DNA of 64,000 nucleotides from Verrucomicrobiales bacterium (GCA_024233215.1 JACKPW010000020.1:59551-123550); one strand, 5' to 3'. Counted from the first letter of the stretch, positions 1-8,715 are shown. Notes: generated by a model from the letters alone, not told the origin. A program made the numbers and translations.

Positions 1-365
1 GCGCGGCCCTGGTCCGAGAGCACCTGCATCTCGTAGCCGTTGAAGCTCGGGTTCCGCTCGGTGCCCGAACGCAGCATGATGCCGCTGTTGCCGTCGATGG
101 CAAAGTCGAGTTCCAGCAGGAAATCACCATATTCCCGCGCCGTGCGCAGCCAGGAACCGCTGACTTCGGGGTTGGTCGACCAGTCCTGGCCGTTGCGCCC
201 GACCAGGGTGCCGTTTTCGACGGACCATTCTCCCCCATGTTCCACGACCCAGCCGGCGAGGTCGATTCCGTTGAAGAGCGCCCTGGAGTGGTCCTTGGGA
301 CGGGGACTTGAACAACCCGTCGCCAGGACCAGACCCGCCACCCCGAGCATCAGCATCGATTTCAT
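1..365 (-). CDS. DUF1080 (3-keto-disaccharide hydrolase-like) lipoprotein, C-terminus cut by window edge
   Basis: The frame is open from an ATG at 365 to the left edge, so about 121 N-terminal residues are visible. They start with a short hydrophobic stretch ending in a lipobox (LVLATGC), which predicts an outer-surface or periplasmic lipoprotein. The following sequence has the DUF1080 signature: LFNGIDLAGW, then WSVENGTLVGR, WLRTAREYGDF, a GNSGIMLRSG turn and NGYEMQVL. DUF1080 has a concanavalin-like fold and is abundant in Verrucomicrobiota and Planctomycetota, where members bind or cleave glycans (family knowledge). The substrate here is unknown. The gene is divergent from dprA. Confidence 0.88.
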   Translation of the reverse strand, partial: MKSMLMLGVAGLVLATGCSSPRPKDHSRALFNGIDLAGWVVEHGGEWSVENGTLVGRNGQDWSTNPEVSGSWLRTAREYGDFLLELDFAIDGNSGIMLRSGTERNPSFNGYEMQVLSDQGR

Positions 366-686
366 GGGGCCTGTTGGTAACGGGACGGACCGGCGGTGGC
401 GAGCCTCGATTTTCATTCCCTGGGGTGGGGAGAGCCGGGCCCGTGCCAAAGCCGTGGCGCAGCCCTCCGAGTCTGCCGCATCGCGGGTTTCCAAGCCCGC
501 AGACCATGCGAGGGGTCGGAAGTCCTGCCGATATTGCGACCGGAGCGGGGACGGCCCGTCCCCGGTGATATCGGCGGACAAGCCGCCGGACGCGTTGAGT
601 TGTCGTCGCTCCCGCGAAGGAGGAGGTCTGGACGGATAACAATGCGCTTGTCGGTGTGACAGATGTTGGGTATAGGGTCGCGCAAC
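366..686. other. Intergenic region with nested palindromes between divergent genes
   Basis: No gene is supported in these 321 bases. They hold a nested hairpin: outer arms GCCGATAT (527-534) and ATATCGGC (568-575) enclose an inner hairpin GGGGACG (547-553) / CGTCCCC (557-563), followed directly by another short GC hairpin around 572-588. The structure resembles REP-type intergenic palindromes. Both flanking genes point away from it, so their promoters must also lie here, but I could not identify a convincing -35/-10 pair. Confidence 0.55.
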
Positions 687-1793
687 ATGGATTCCCACGA
701 GGCGCTGATCGCGTTGAACATGATCGAACATGTCGGACCGGTGCGGCTGCGGCAGTTGCTCGCGCATTTCGAGGATGCGCCGGCGATTCTGGCCGCGTCG
801 CGGTCGGCGTTGCGACGGGTGCCCGGGATTGGGGAGGACACGGCGGAGGCGATTGCCCGCTGGCAAAGTGAGGTTGATCTGGCGGCGGAGTTGCGGCGCA
901 TTGAAGCCTTCGGGTGCCATGTGTTGATCCAGTCGGACCCGGACTATCCGGAAATGCTGCGGCAACTCTACGACCCGCCGATGGTGCTTTACGTGAAAGG
1001 CACCCTCACCGCCCGGGACAAGAACGCGGTGGCGATGGTGGGATCGCGTCGAACCTCCCATTACGGGGTGGAGGTGGCCCGGAAACTTGCGTATCAACTG
1101 GCCTACGTGGGGGTGACGGTGGTGAGCGGGGGCGCTCGGGGGATTGACAGCGCGGCACATCTGGGGGCCCTGACCGCGAAGGGCCGGACCATGGCGGTGC
1201 TCGGGACCGGGATCAACCTGGTCTTTCCGCCCGAAAACCGCGAGTTGTTCGAGCGGATCACCGGCCAGGGCGCCCTGCTGACGCAGTTTCCGTTCAATCG
1301 CAAGGCCGACCGCCAGACGTTTCCCATCCGCAACCGGATCGTCGCCGGCATGACCCTGGGAACGGTGGTGGTCGAGGGGGGGCTGAACAGCGGCGCCCTG
1401 ATCACCGCCGGAATGGCGGTGGACAACGGTCGCCAGGTGTTTGCCGTGCCCGGCCGGATTGACTCCCCGCAGAGCAAGGGCTGCCACGACCTGATCAAGA
1501 AGGGGGCCAAGCTCTGCGAGAGCGCCGAGGACGTGCTCAGCGAGTTCGAGTACCTTTTTCCGGCCAGCAACCGGCCGGCGGCTGGCGCCCCGGGCGGGCC
1601 GCCGGCGGCGATGACGTTGTCCGAGAATGAAGATCGGGTGCTGGGCTGTCTGGGGGAAGCGGAAGCGGCCATGGACGAGGTCATCCGCGCCAGTGGTCTT
1701 GCCGCTTCCGCGGTATCGGTGGCCCTGCTGGGGCTGGAGATGAAACGATTGGTGAAGCAGCTTCCGGGCCGGCTCTTCGTGCGGATTCGGTGA
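687..1793 (+). CDS. dprA: DNA processing protein DprA
   Basis: DprA (Smf) binds incoming single-stranded DNA during natural transformation and loads RecA. The 368-residue product has an N-terminal helical/HhH region (ALIALNMIEHVGPVRLRQLL, then VPGIGEDTAEAI), a central Rossmann fold with the family hallmarks GSRRTSHYG, VVSGGARGIDSAAH and the nucleic-acid-contact stretch FPIRNRIVAGM, and EGGLNSGALITA. A C-terminal winged-helix domain (about residues 305-365) is present. An in-frame ATG at 663 is possible, but the ATG at 687 gives the normal DprA N-terminus. The gene stands alone with no competence neighbours visible, and its length is normal for the family. Confidence 0.95.
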   Translation: MDSHEALIALNMIEHVGPVRLRQLLAHFEDAPAILAASRSALRRVPGIGEDTAEAIARWQSEVDLAAELRRIEAFGCHVLIQSDPDYPEMLRQLYDPPMVLYVKGTLTARDKNAVAMVGSRRTSHYGVEVARKLAYQLAYVGVTVVSGGARGIDSAAHLGALTAKGRTMAVLGTGINLVFPPENRELFERITGQGALLTQFPFNRKADRQTFPIRNRIVAGMTLGTVVVEGGLNSGALITAGMAVDNGRQVFAVPGRIDSPQSKGCHDLIKKGAKLCESAEDVLSEFEYLFPASNRPAAGAPGGPPAAMTLSENEDRVLGCLGEAEAAMDEVIRASGLAASAVSVALLGLEMKRLVKQLPGRLFVRIR

Positions 1794-1848
1794 GGCGAGG
1801 TTTTCCCTTGAACCGGCGGACGGGAAGCCCAAGGCTGGGTTGGCCGTC

Positions 1849-3189
1849 ATGCAAAGACTTCGTGCCTCCGATCTTCAGGCGCTGGGTGCTCCACCCAAGG
1901 GCGGGGCCCAACAAATCGAGAACTGGCTCCGCAATATGTTGCAGGGCGGCACGATCCGCCTGAAGAGCGGCCTGATGGAACTCCGGGGAAGCCAGCCCGT
2001 GGCCACCACCCTGGGCGACCTCAAGGCGGCCTGCGGCGTGGCGATGGAGACCGTGAAGCAGGGCTTGCGGGCTTTGGAACTGGAGCATTGGGTGCTGCTT
2101 GTGGACGGCGTCCACACCCGCCTGCTGGGCCCGCCCCGGTTTCGCGTCAGTGTCACCAAGGAGAACCTCTCAGGCAGTGTGGGGCGCGCCATCATGATCG
2201 CCCCGATGGAGGGATTGAATCCGCTGGAAAGCATCGACTATGACCAATTGCGACGGGCGGAGGAGGTGGCCGGCCGGAAGCGGGTCCTGGTGATGAAGCG
2301 GGTGACCCTGCACTGGACCAAGCGGCTGCGACTCGCCAGCGGGGAGGTGACCACCCTGCCGGAGGGTCTGACGTTCACTCTCGCGGCGGGCAGTCAGGTC
2401 AGTTCCGCCGGTCGGTCGGGCCGGATTACCGAGGATCTCGAAGTGCGGTCGCTCGATGGACGCGAGGTGCGCCTCCTCCAACCCGGCCGCGTCATTCGGG
2501 AAAAGGACGGCGAACTGACGCTGCGAAGTCGCGCCCGGCTGCAACTTGAACGCAGCAACCTGGTCCGACTCGGCGACGGTCGGACCGGTCTTCTGGAGGT
2601 GCATTCCCGGGCGGCGTTGGACCCGGTGACCGAACTGGACTGGGATGAGGACAGCCATTGGCTGGGGCGTTTCACGGACGGGGTGCCCCTGGTGCTGTTG
2701 CGACGCGTGGTGCTGGCCGAACTGCACGGCGTGGTGGAGCAAGACTGTGTCGGGGTGGGAGGACAACCCTCTCCGGTCTGGCGCGTGGGACTTGGGGTGC
2801 ATGACTGCATCCTGGACGGGTCCATCCCCTTCCGGGCCGGTCAGTGTCCACTGCGTCGGTCGCCCGAGGTGCTGATGGAGTTTCTGCAAGGGCTGGAGGA
2901 TGGCAGTTCGTTGCGCGAGGAGCTTGCGGTGCGTTTCGGGTTCGCCGTGGACGAGGCGGATGTCCGGCTGTCGCCGGCGATGTTTGCCGGGCCGGGCTTG
3001 CGGGAACTGTTGCGACAAGTCGCGACCGACCCGGCCCTGAACTCCGAACTGCTGGCCATCGGCAATCGCGTTGCCTGCTGGACCCAGGTGGGGGCCTACT
3101 ATCGCAAATGGGAAGCCTGGCCCTGGGAGGTCACGCGGGAAACCTACTTCACTTTTGTGGACATGCGGTACCGGCAGCAGCCGGGCTGA
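1849..3189 (+). CDS. Hypothetical protein with possible N-terminal winged helix
   Basis: I do not recognise this 446-residue protein. Residues about 50-90 (TLGDLKAACGVAMETVKQGL, then RALELEHWVLLVDGV) look like a winged helix-turn-helix. The rest is rich in beta strand and contains no signal peptide, membrane segment or known catalytic motif. The C-terminal part has a conserved-looking aromatic cluster (YYRKWEAWPWEVTRETYFTF). It follows dprA by about 55 bases on the same strand and could be cotranscribed. An upstream TTG at 1840 is in frame, but ATG at 1849 is preferred. It may be a lineage-specific cytoplasmic protein. Confidence 0.7.
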   Translation: MQRLRASDLQALGAPPKGGAQQIENWLRNMLQGGTIRLKSGLMELRGSQPVATTLGDLKAACGVAMETVKQGLRALELEHWVLLVDGVHTRLLGPPRFRVSVTKENLSGSVGRAIMIAPMEGLNPLESIDYDQLRRAEEVAGRKRVLVMKRVTLHWTKRLRLASGEVTTLPEGLTFTLAAGSQVSSAGRSGRITEDLEVRSLDGREVRLLQPGRVIREKDGELTLRSRARLQLERSNLVRLGDGRTGLLEVHSRAALDPVTELDWDEDSHWLGRFTDGVPLVLLRRVVLAELHGVVEQDCVGVGGQPSPVWRVGLGVHDCILDGSIPFRAGQCPLRRSPEVLMEFLQGLEDGSSLREELAVRFGFAVDEADVRLSPAMFAGPGLRELLRQVATDPALNSELLAIGNRVACWTQVGAYYRKWEAWPWEVTRETYFTFVDMRYRQQPG

Positions 3190-3279
3190 GTGGTCACCGC
3201 GGAGTGCCGCGCTTGCTAGCTATCCTTCCGGCGGCCCCGCCAAAGAGGGCTTGATTCCCGCCACGCCTCCCTTTACGAC

Positions 3280-4434
3280 ATGGCCACGATGAAAGTTTCA
3301 TTCTACGGACACGTTCGCCAATACCACAACATCAAGGCCGAGATCGACGCCAACGTCAACGAAGTGCTGGAAAGCGGCGCTTATGTGATGGGACCGATGC
3401 TGAAGCGGTTCGAGGGAGAACTCGCCGAATTCCACGGCACCAAGCACGCCATCGGCGTCGGCAACGGCACGGATGCCATCTGGCTGGCGCTCATGGCGCT
3501 GGGAATCGGGCCGGGGGACGAGGTCATCACCAACGCGAACACCTTCTTCGCCACGGCGGAGGCAATCTGGATCGCCGGAGCCACCGCGGTGCTGGTGGAT
3601 TGCTGCCCCGACACGAAGTGCATTGATCCCGCGAAAATCGAGGCGGCCATCACGCCGAAGACCAAGGCCATCATCCCGGTGCACCTTTATGGTCAATGCG
3701 CGGACATGCCGGCCATCTGGGCCATCGCCGAGAAGCACAACCTCAAGGTGATTGAGGACAATGCCCAGGCCATTGACGCGGCCGGGGACGGCTTCAAGAT
3801 CGGCGAAAAGAGCGCTGCGGCCACGACCAGCTTCATCATCCAGAAGAACCTGGGGACGTTCGGTGACGGCGGCGCGGTGGTGACCAACTGCTCCGAAATG
3901 GACGCGACGATTCGCCGGCTGCGCAATCACGGTTCGCCCGCCCGCAACGTCCACAGCTACGGCTTCAACAGCCGCCTCGACGACCTGCATGCCGCGGTGC
4001 TGAGCGCCAAGCTCAAGCACATTCATGCCTGGAACGACAACCGGCGCAAGTGGGCGGCCCGCTACACCGCCGGACTGCAGGGCAGCAAGACGTTCACCCT
4101 GCCGGTGGTGCGACCGGGATACCGGCACGTCTTCCACCTGTATGTCATCGAGACCAAGGATCCGGCGCACCGCGACCAGTTGGTGCAGTTCCTCAACGAC
4201 AACGGGGTCGACGCCAAGACCCACTATTCCATCGCCATCCACCAGCAGGAAGGCTTCCCGTGGGGCCGGGACGCCCGGATCGCCGGCAGTGTCGAACATG
4301 CCGAGTGGAACGCCGCCACCTGCATCAGCCTCCCGATGTTCCCCGAACTGACGGAGGAAGAGGTGGACTACGTGATCGCGAAGACGAAGGAATGGGACGC
4401 GGCGAACGCCGGGGCGGGCTGCTGCTGCGGCTGA
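3280..4434 (+). CDS. DegT/DnrJ/EryC1/StrS family PLP aminotransferase
   Basis: This 384-residue enzyme belongs to the sugar aminotransferase family that transfers an amino group to nucleotide-activated keto sugars. Family features include VGNGTDAIWLAL near residue 62, NTFFATAEAI, VDCCPDTKCID, PVHLYGQCADM, EDNAQAID and the PLP-lysine loop SFIIQKNLGTFGDGGAV. The lysine in QKNLG is the Schiff-base residue and is intact. The C-terminus ends in an unusual cysteine-rich tail (GAGCCCG). A second ATG at 3289 is an equally plausible start. It lies directly before a Gfo/Idh/MocA oxidoreductase and two NagB-type genes, which suggests amino-sugar metabolism or surface glycan synthesis. A strong terminator follows it. 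Confidence 0.93.
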   Translation: MATMKVSFYGHVRQYHNIKAEIDANVNEVLESGAYVMGPMLKRFEGELAEFHGTKHAIGVGNGTDAIWLALMALGIGPGDEVITNANTFFATAEAIWIAGATAVLVDCCPDTKCIDPAKIEAAITPKTKAIIPVHLYGQCADMPAIWAIAEKHNLKVIEDNAQAIDAAGDGFKIGEKSAAATTSFIIQKNLGTFGDGGAVVTNCSEMDATIRRLRNHGSPARNVHSYGFNSRLDDLHAAVLSAKLKHIHAWNDNRRKWAARYTAGLQGSKTFTLPVVRPGYRHVFHLYVIETKDPAHRDQLVQFLNDNGVDAKTHYSIAIHQQEGFPWGRDARIAGSVEHAEWNAATCISLPMFPELTEEEVDYVIAKTKEWDAANAGAGCCCG

Positions 4435-4456
4435 TCCCTGCCTTGCCGAGATTGCC

Positions 4457-4487
4457 GGGCGCCCGGGAAGGTCCGGGCGCCCCTTTT
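4457..4487 (+). terminator. Rho-independent terminator after the DegT gene
   Basis: A perfect 10-bp GC stem, GGGCGCCCGG (4457-4466) and CCGGGCGCCC (4473-4482), closes a six-base loop and is followed by C and TTTT. It sits 23 bases after the stop of the aminotransferase and before the oxidoreductase gene, so the two genes are probably separate transcripts. Confidence 0.85.
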
Positions 4488-4534
4488 CACCCTTGAATCC
4501 AGCACCTAGAACTCACCAAGCGACACCCCCAATC

Positions 4535-5608
4535 ATGAGTCAATACTCCGTTCTCGTCGTCGGCATGGGCAAACGCGGAATGCACCACGCCGCTGCGTTC
4601 AATGCCAACCCCAGCTTTCAGGTCACCGGCATCTGTGACATCGACCCGGCGCGGCTGGAGGCCGCGGCCGAGAAACTCGGCAATCCGAAAACCGGCACCG
4701 ATGCCGCCGCGCTCGCCAGGGAAATCAAGCCGGACGTGTTCTGCTTCTGCACGATGCCGCACCTGCGGACGCCCTTCATCCAGGCGGCCATCGATGCCGG
4801 GTCGAAGCTGGTTGCCTTCGAGAAGCCGGTTGCGTTGACGAGTGCCGAGATGCTTTCCCTGCGCGACCTGCTCCGCGCGGCGGGGACGAAGGCGGTTGTC
4901 AGCCACCAGCACCGCTATGGGGTGCACTATCAGAAGGTGAAGGAAATCGTGGCGAGTGGCGCCCTCGGACGCGTGCACACCGTCTACGGCACCGCCACCG
5001 GCTGGATGACTCACATGCTCAGCCACATGATCGATTACTCGATGTGGTTCAACGACTACGCGCCCGGCGCCTGGGCGATGGGACAGGCCGCCGGCAAATC
5101 GAAGTTCACGGACAACCATCCGTCGCCGGATTACATCGGTGGATTTGTGCAGTTCGCCAACGGGGTGCGCGGCATCTACGAATGCGGTGCCGGCGCCCCC
5201 GACCAACCGGAGGTGGGGAAGTGGTGGGGGAAGAACCGCATCGGAGCGCAGGGCACCGAGGGATTCGCCGAGGTGCTGACGAACGGCGGTTGGCGCGCGG
5301 TCACGGCGAGCGGCGGTCTCCAGACCGGGGAGGGTGTCATGAATTACGACCACGACATGGGACCCTACATCCAGGAGATGGCCGACTGGCTGGACGACAA
5401 CGCGAAGGTCCACCAGTGCAATCTGGAGCATGCGTGCCTGGGGGCCGAAATCATGCTGGCGCTGCAGCGGAGTGCCGCACAAGGCGGTCAGGTGGCGTTG
5501 CCGTTGACCACCGGTGCGGACGAGCAGGCCCTGCTGAAGGCGAAGCTCGCCGATGCCCCGGTGCTGGTTTCCTGCGAGCAGAACGCGAAGGAATTCGGGC
5601 TGGCCTGA
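4535..5608 (+). CDS. Gfo/Idh/MocA family oxidoreductase
   Basis: A 357-residue NAD(P)-dependent sugar dehydrogenase. The N-terminal Rossmann fold is seen in VLVVGMGKRGMHHAAAF and ICDIDPARLEAA. The family active-site stretch FEKPVALTSAEM carries the EKP lysine. The C-terminal GFO/IDH_C domain includes HMLSHMIDYSMWF, where histidine and aspartate contact sugar in relatives, and the strand GGFVQFANGVRGIYECGA. ATG at 4535 is chosen over an in-frame upstream ATG at 4493 because it starts directly at the Rossmann strand. The nagB-type gene follows after 14 bases, so the two are likely cotranscribed. The sugar substrate cannot be told from sequence. Confidence 0.92.
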   Translation: MSQYSVLVVGMGKRGMHHAAAFNANPSFQVTGICDIDPARLEAAAEKLGNPKTGTDAAALAREIKPDVFCFCTMPHLRTPFIQAAIDAGSKLVAFEKPVALTSAEMLSLRDLLRAAGTKAVVSHQHRYGVHYQKVKEIVASGALGRVHTVYGTATGWMTHMLSHMIDYSMWFNDYAPGAWAMGQAAGKSKFTDNHPSPDYIGGFVQFANGVRGIYECGAGAPDQPEVGKWWGKNRIGAQGTEGFAEVLTNGGWRAVTASGGLQTGEGVMNYDHDMGPYIQEMADWLDDNAKVHQCNLEHACLGAEIMLALQRSAAQGGQVALPLTTGADEQALLKAKLADAPVLVSCEQNAKEFGLA

Positions 5609-5622
5609 GTTTCACTGCTGCC

Positions 5623-6426
5623 GTGGAAGTCATCATCCGGCCCAACGCTGACGCGGCCGCCCAACTGGTCGCCCAGATTATTGCGCACGACCTCCGTGCC
5701 AACCCCAAACTGGTCCTGGGTCTGGCCACCGGTCGGACCATGGAATCGGTCTATTGCCACCTCGTCCGGATGCATCGGGAGTCGCGACTCGACTTCTCCC
5801 TCTGCCAGACGTTCAACCTGGACGAATACGTCGGCCTGGCCGCCAGTGATGCCAATTCCTACCGTCACTACATGGACGAACTCCTCTTCAACGAGGTAAA
5901 CATTGATCCCCGCAACACCCACTTGCCAGACGGTTGCGCTGCCGACCTGGACGCCGAGTGTGCCGCCTACGAGAGCTTGATCAAGCGTTGCGGCGGCATC
6001 GACGTGCAACTCCTTGGCATCGGTCGCGCGGGTCACATCGGCTTCAACGAACCGCTTTCCGCCCTGATGTCGCGGACCCGGGTCAAGGCCCTGGCCCCCC
6101 GGACCCTCGCGCAGAACGCTCCCCAGTTTGACGTCTCCACGCGGATGCCGCGCCGCGCCATCACGATGGGGGTCGGCACCATCCTGGAATCGGGGCGGTG
6201 CCTGCTGCTCGCGACCGGGGCCGAGAAGGCCGAGATCATCGCCAAAGCCGTCGAGGGTCCCATCTCCTCCATGATCTCCGCCACGGCGTTGCAGCTGCAC
6301 CCGCATTGCACGGTGATCGTGGACGAAGCGGCGGCCGGCGCCCTTGCCGAGCAGGAGTATTACCGGTGGATCTTCGAGAACGAACCCGAATGGGCGGCCT
6401 ACCGCCATCTCGCCACGCCGTGCTGA
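5623..6426 (+). CDS. nagB: Glucosamine-6-phosphate deaminase (NagB family)
   Basis: NagB converts glucosamine 6-phosphate to fructose 6-phosphate and ammonia. The 267-residue frame shows LATGRTMESVY (phosphate loop), FNLDEYVGL with the catalytic-type aspartate, the HIGFNEP histidine/glutamate motif, SRTRVKAL and TMGVGTILES. The aspartate that precedes GH in E. coli NagB is alanine here (GRAGHIGFNEP), while the histidine and glutamate are kept; other bacterial NagB enzymes also vary there. The start is GTG at 5623, 14 bases after the oxidoreductase stop. Together with the preceding oxidoreductase it suggests amino-sugar catabolism. Confidence 0.92.
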   Translation: MEVIIRPNADAAAQLVAQIIAHDLRANPKLVLGLATGRTMESVYCHLVRMHRESRLDFSLCQTFNLDEYVGLAASDANSYRHYMDELLFNEVNIDPRNTHLPDGCAADLDAECAAYESLIKRCGGIDVQLLGIGRAGHIGFNEPLSALMSRTRVKALAPRTLAQNAPQFDVSTRMPRRAITMGVGTILESGRCLLLATGAEKAEIIAKAVEGPISSMISATALQLHPHCTVIVDEAAAGALAEQEYYRWIFENEPEWAAYRHLATPC

Positions 6427-6461
6427 GCCCTTGGGGTTCAGCCGTTCAGCCGGGAACTACA

Positions 6462-6608
6462 AATGAACACGAATGGACACGAATATAAGGGCTTTTGTCT
6501 GGTGTCGAGTGGGCGGCATGGCTGACCACCATCCAGTGACCGGATAGGCCAGGGCAGGCTTCGGCGTATCGTCCTGGCTGGATTCGTGTCCATTGGTGTC
6601 CATTCGTG
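6462..6608. repeat. Paired inverted-repeat element (family 'AATGGACACGAAT')
   Basis: The left arm at 6462-6484 and right arm at 6582-6608 are inverted copies matching at about 21 of 23 positions. Each arm is itself two or three tandem copies of a motif like AATGGACACGAAT. They enclose about 97 bp of ordinary sequence. The element fills the gap between the two nagB-like genes and ends 17 bases before the second one. It has no coding capacity and resembles a miniature palindromic mobile element. Confidence 0.75.
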
Positions 6609-6625
6609 GTTGACCTCCTCCCATC

Positions 6626-7408
6626 ATGACTAACGTTGCTCCGAATCCCACGCAGTCCTACAAGGTCGATTCCCTTACCGTCGAGGTTTATGCCTCGCAA
6701 GCCGACATGGCTCAGGCCGCCGCCGCCCAGGTTCAGGCCCACCTGCAAGCCGTGCTTTCTCGGAAGACCGCGTGCAGGGCGATCCTCGCCTCCGCCACTT
6801 CGCAGTTGGAATTCCTCGCCGCCCTGACCTCGGCCGGGGCAATCGACTGGCCCCGCGTCACGCTCTTCCACATGGACGAGTATCTCGGTGTGGGTGACGA
6901 CCATCCGGCCAGTTTCCGCCGGTTCATGCGGGAGCATGTGGCGTCCAAACTCCCGGTGGCGGCGATGCATTACCTGGCCGGCGATGCCGACCAACCCCTG
7001 ACGGAATGCCGTCGCTACGGCGGCCTGTTGACGGGTGAACCCATCGACCTTTGCTGCCTGGGGATCGGAGAGAACGGCCACGTGGCGTTCAACGATCCGC
7101 CCGTGGCGGACTTCGAGGATCCCGACACCGTGAAGCTGGTGCAGCTCGAGGAGCGTTGTCGTCAGCAGCAGGTGGGGGAGGGGTGCTTTCCGGACCTCGC
7201 CTCCGTGCCGCAATACGCCTATACGCTGACCGTTCCGGCGTTGCTGAGTGCGGAGCGTCTCTTCTGCATCGTCCCCGAACGCCGCAAGGCCGAAGCGGTC
7301 CGGGATACCCTGCGCGGCGAGATCACCCCTCGCTGTCCCGCCTCGATCCTGCGCCGCCACCCCGCCGCCACGCTCTACCTCGACGGCGACTCTGCCAGCC
7401 TGCTCTGA
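6626..7408 (+). CDS. NagB/6-phosphogluconolactonase-superfamily deaminase-like protein
   Basis: A 260-residue paralogue of NagB, divergent from the gene at 5623. It keeps the fold signatures FHMDEYLGVGDDHPASF, GIGENGHVAFNDPP (the histidine present; aspartate replaces glutamate after FN) and the repeated LTVPALLSAERLF strand-loop. This pattern is typical of glucosamine-6-phosphate deaminase-like proteins annotated in Verrucomicrobiota and Planctomycetota. It probably acts on a phosphosugar in the cytoplasm, but whether it is a deaminase or a lactonase is not certain. Start ATG at 6626. It is separated from the first nagB by an inverted-repeat element rather than being in tight operon spacing. 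Confidence 0.87.
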   Translation: MTNVAPNPTQSYKVDSLTVEVYASQADMAQAAAAQVQAHLQAVLSRKTACRAILASATSQLEFLAALTSAGAIDWPRVTLFHMDEYLGVGDDHPASFRRFMREHVASKLPVAAMHYLAGDADQPLTECRRYGGLLTGEPIDLCCLGIGENGHVAFNDPPVADFEDPDTVKLVQLEERCRQQQVGEGCFPDLASVPQYAYTLTVPALLSAERLFCIVPERRKAEAVRDTLRGEITPRCPASILRRHPAATLYLDGDSASLL

Positions 7409-7436
7409 GCCGTGCCAACTCAGTGGAATCGGTGAT

Positions 7437-7631
7437 GACACTGATTTCACGGATTCTCACGGAAGGCAGAGTGAGAGGATACCCGGGCAAATGCTGAGCG
7501 CCCTGAGCATCAGGCCCGGTCACCAGTCAGTGACTGCGGCGAGTCCTCGAAGCGGGCGCTACCCCCCCCCGAGCCCCCCTCTCGCGGCGCCTTCCTCGAA
7601 TCCGTGGGAATCCGTGACGGTAATCCGTGTC
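7437..7631. repeat. Paired inverted-repeat element (family 'ATTC(T/C)CACGGAT')
   Basis: The arm at about 7437-7466 reappears inverted at about 7591-7631. Shared blocks are GACAC, GATT, TCACGGATTC and CACGGA. Between the arms lies about 125 bp including a run of nine cytosines near 7562-7570. The architecture is the same as the element at 6462-6608 but the sequence family differs. It lies between the end of the second nagB-like gene and the convergent flavin-reductase-like gene. Confidence 0.6.
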
Positions 7632-7652
7632 TTCGCACTGAATCGTTACGGC

Positions 7653-8258
7653 TCAGGCAGTGCGGGGCCGAACCAGCTCAAACCGGTCCCGGGTCCGGCA
7701 ATACCAGTCCGGGCCCTGCATGCGCCCGACAGGACGGTATGCGTCGCCACTCACGCGCAGAGCCTCGGCGTCGATCAGCGAGTCGCGGACGTGCAATCTC
7801 TTGATCAACCCGATCACCAGCCGGTTGTCGCCGATTTGCAGGGTGCCCCATTCCACGCATTCCAGGCTGGCGGGCGCCTCGGCGATACGGGGTGCTTTGA
7901 CGCAGGAGCAGGCGGCGGGGGTGAGTCCGGCCCGATCCAACTCGTTCTCCCCGTAGGCGAGCGGGGCGGCGCATTCGTTCATGGCGACCGCCAGTTCCTC
8001 GTCCACGAGGTTCACCACGAATTCGTGGGTCAACCGAATGTTGAGCGCCGTGTCCTTGGGGGTGCCATCGTCGCGGTCGCCCGGACACACGCCCACGATG
8101 GGCGGTTCGGTGCCCAGCAGGTTGAAGAAGCTGAAGGGCGCCGCGTTGACGCGTCCGTTCGGGCTGATCGTGGTCACCAGGGCAATCGGCCGCGGCGTTA
8201 CCAGGGCCGAGAGCAGGGGGAAGAGCCGGTCCGCGGTTTTCTCAACGTCGATTTCCAT
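7653..8258 (-). CDS. Flavin reductase-like (FMN-binding split barrel) protein
   Basis: A 201-residue protein of the flavin reductase-like/DIM6-NTAB domain. It begins TADRLFPLLSALVTPRPIAL and continues with TTISPNGRVNAAPFSFFN, then PPIVGVCPG, DTALNIRLTHEFVVNL and HVRDSLIDAEAL. These are the usual FMN-contact segments. Members bind FMN and reduce it, or act on small substrates with partner enzymes. ATG at 8258 is chosen over an upstream in-frame GTG because the extra 50 residues look non-coding. It is convergent with the nagB-like gene and has no obvious partner nearby. Confidence 0.88.
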   Translation of the reverse strand: MEIDVEKTADRLFPLLSALVTPRPIALVTTISPNGRVNAAPFSFFNLLGTEPPIVGVCPGDRDDGTPKDTALNIRLTHEFVVNLVDEELAVAMNECAAPLAYGENELDRAGLTPAACSCVKAPRIAEAPASLECVEWGTLQIGDNRLVIGLIKRLHVRDSLIDAEALRVSGDAYRPVGRMQGPDWYCRTRDRFELVRPRTA

Positions 8259-8369
8259 GACGCTGAGGATGATGCCGGAACCCCTGCGAAACAAGGCGTC
8301 GTGCACCGAAGCACCGCGCCCGGCCTTGGAACACGCGATTGTCGAAGACCTGATCTTGCATAAAGCAAA

Positions 8370-8715
8370 GCGGGATCTTGCTCTGCGCCGTGTTGGGAAT
8401 CCGGTCACCCGAGGATCTGCAGAGTTCCCCGTTGGCGGGTGCGGTTAGGGAGACGGCGGTTGGATCAGAATTGCGGCGCAGCCTGCAGCAGGTCGGTCGG
8501 TTGGGCGAACTGGTCTTCTGGCGGGAACGGGAGCGCGAGGTGGATTTCGTCCTGCATCGCGGGGGCCGGTTTGTCCTGGCCGAAGCCTAGTGGACCGAGC
8601 TGCCTGAGCGGCGCGAGGCGGAAAATCTGGATCGGGTGGCGGCTCAGTGGCCCAACGGCAATGCGGCGAACTGGCGTGCGCCGAAGTTCCGAGGGTGCCC
8701 CAGGAAGCTGAGCGG
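8370..8715 (+). pseudogene. Remnant of an AAA ATPase with C-terminal DUF4143 domain
   Basis: One frame reads SSPLAGAVRETAVGSELRRS, then LVFWREREREVDFVLHRGGRF and VLAEA before a TAG at about 8588-8590. In-frame sequence after it continues WTELPERREAENLDRVAAQW. This is the end of the DUF4143 nuclease-like domain of AAA_14 ATPases (usual form: a DFVL strand followed by E(V/A)KW). The ATPase half is absent and the frame is interrupted, so this is a decayed fragment. The rest of the 8259-8790 gap shows nothing else I can support. Confidence 0.6.
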
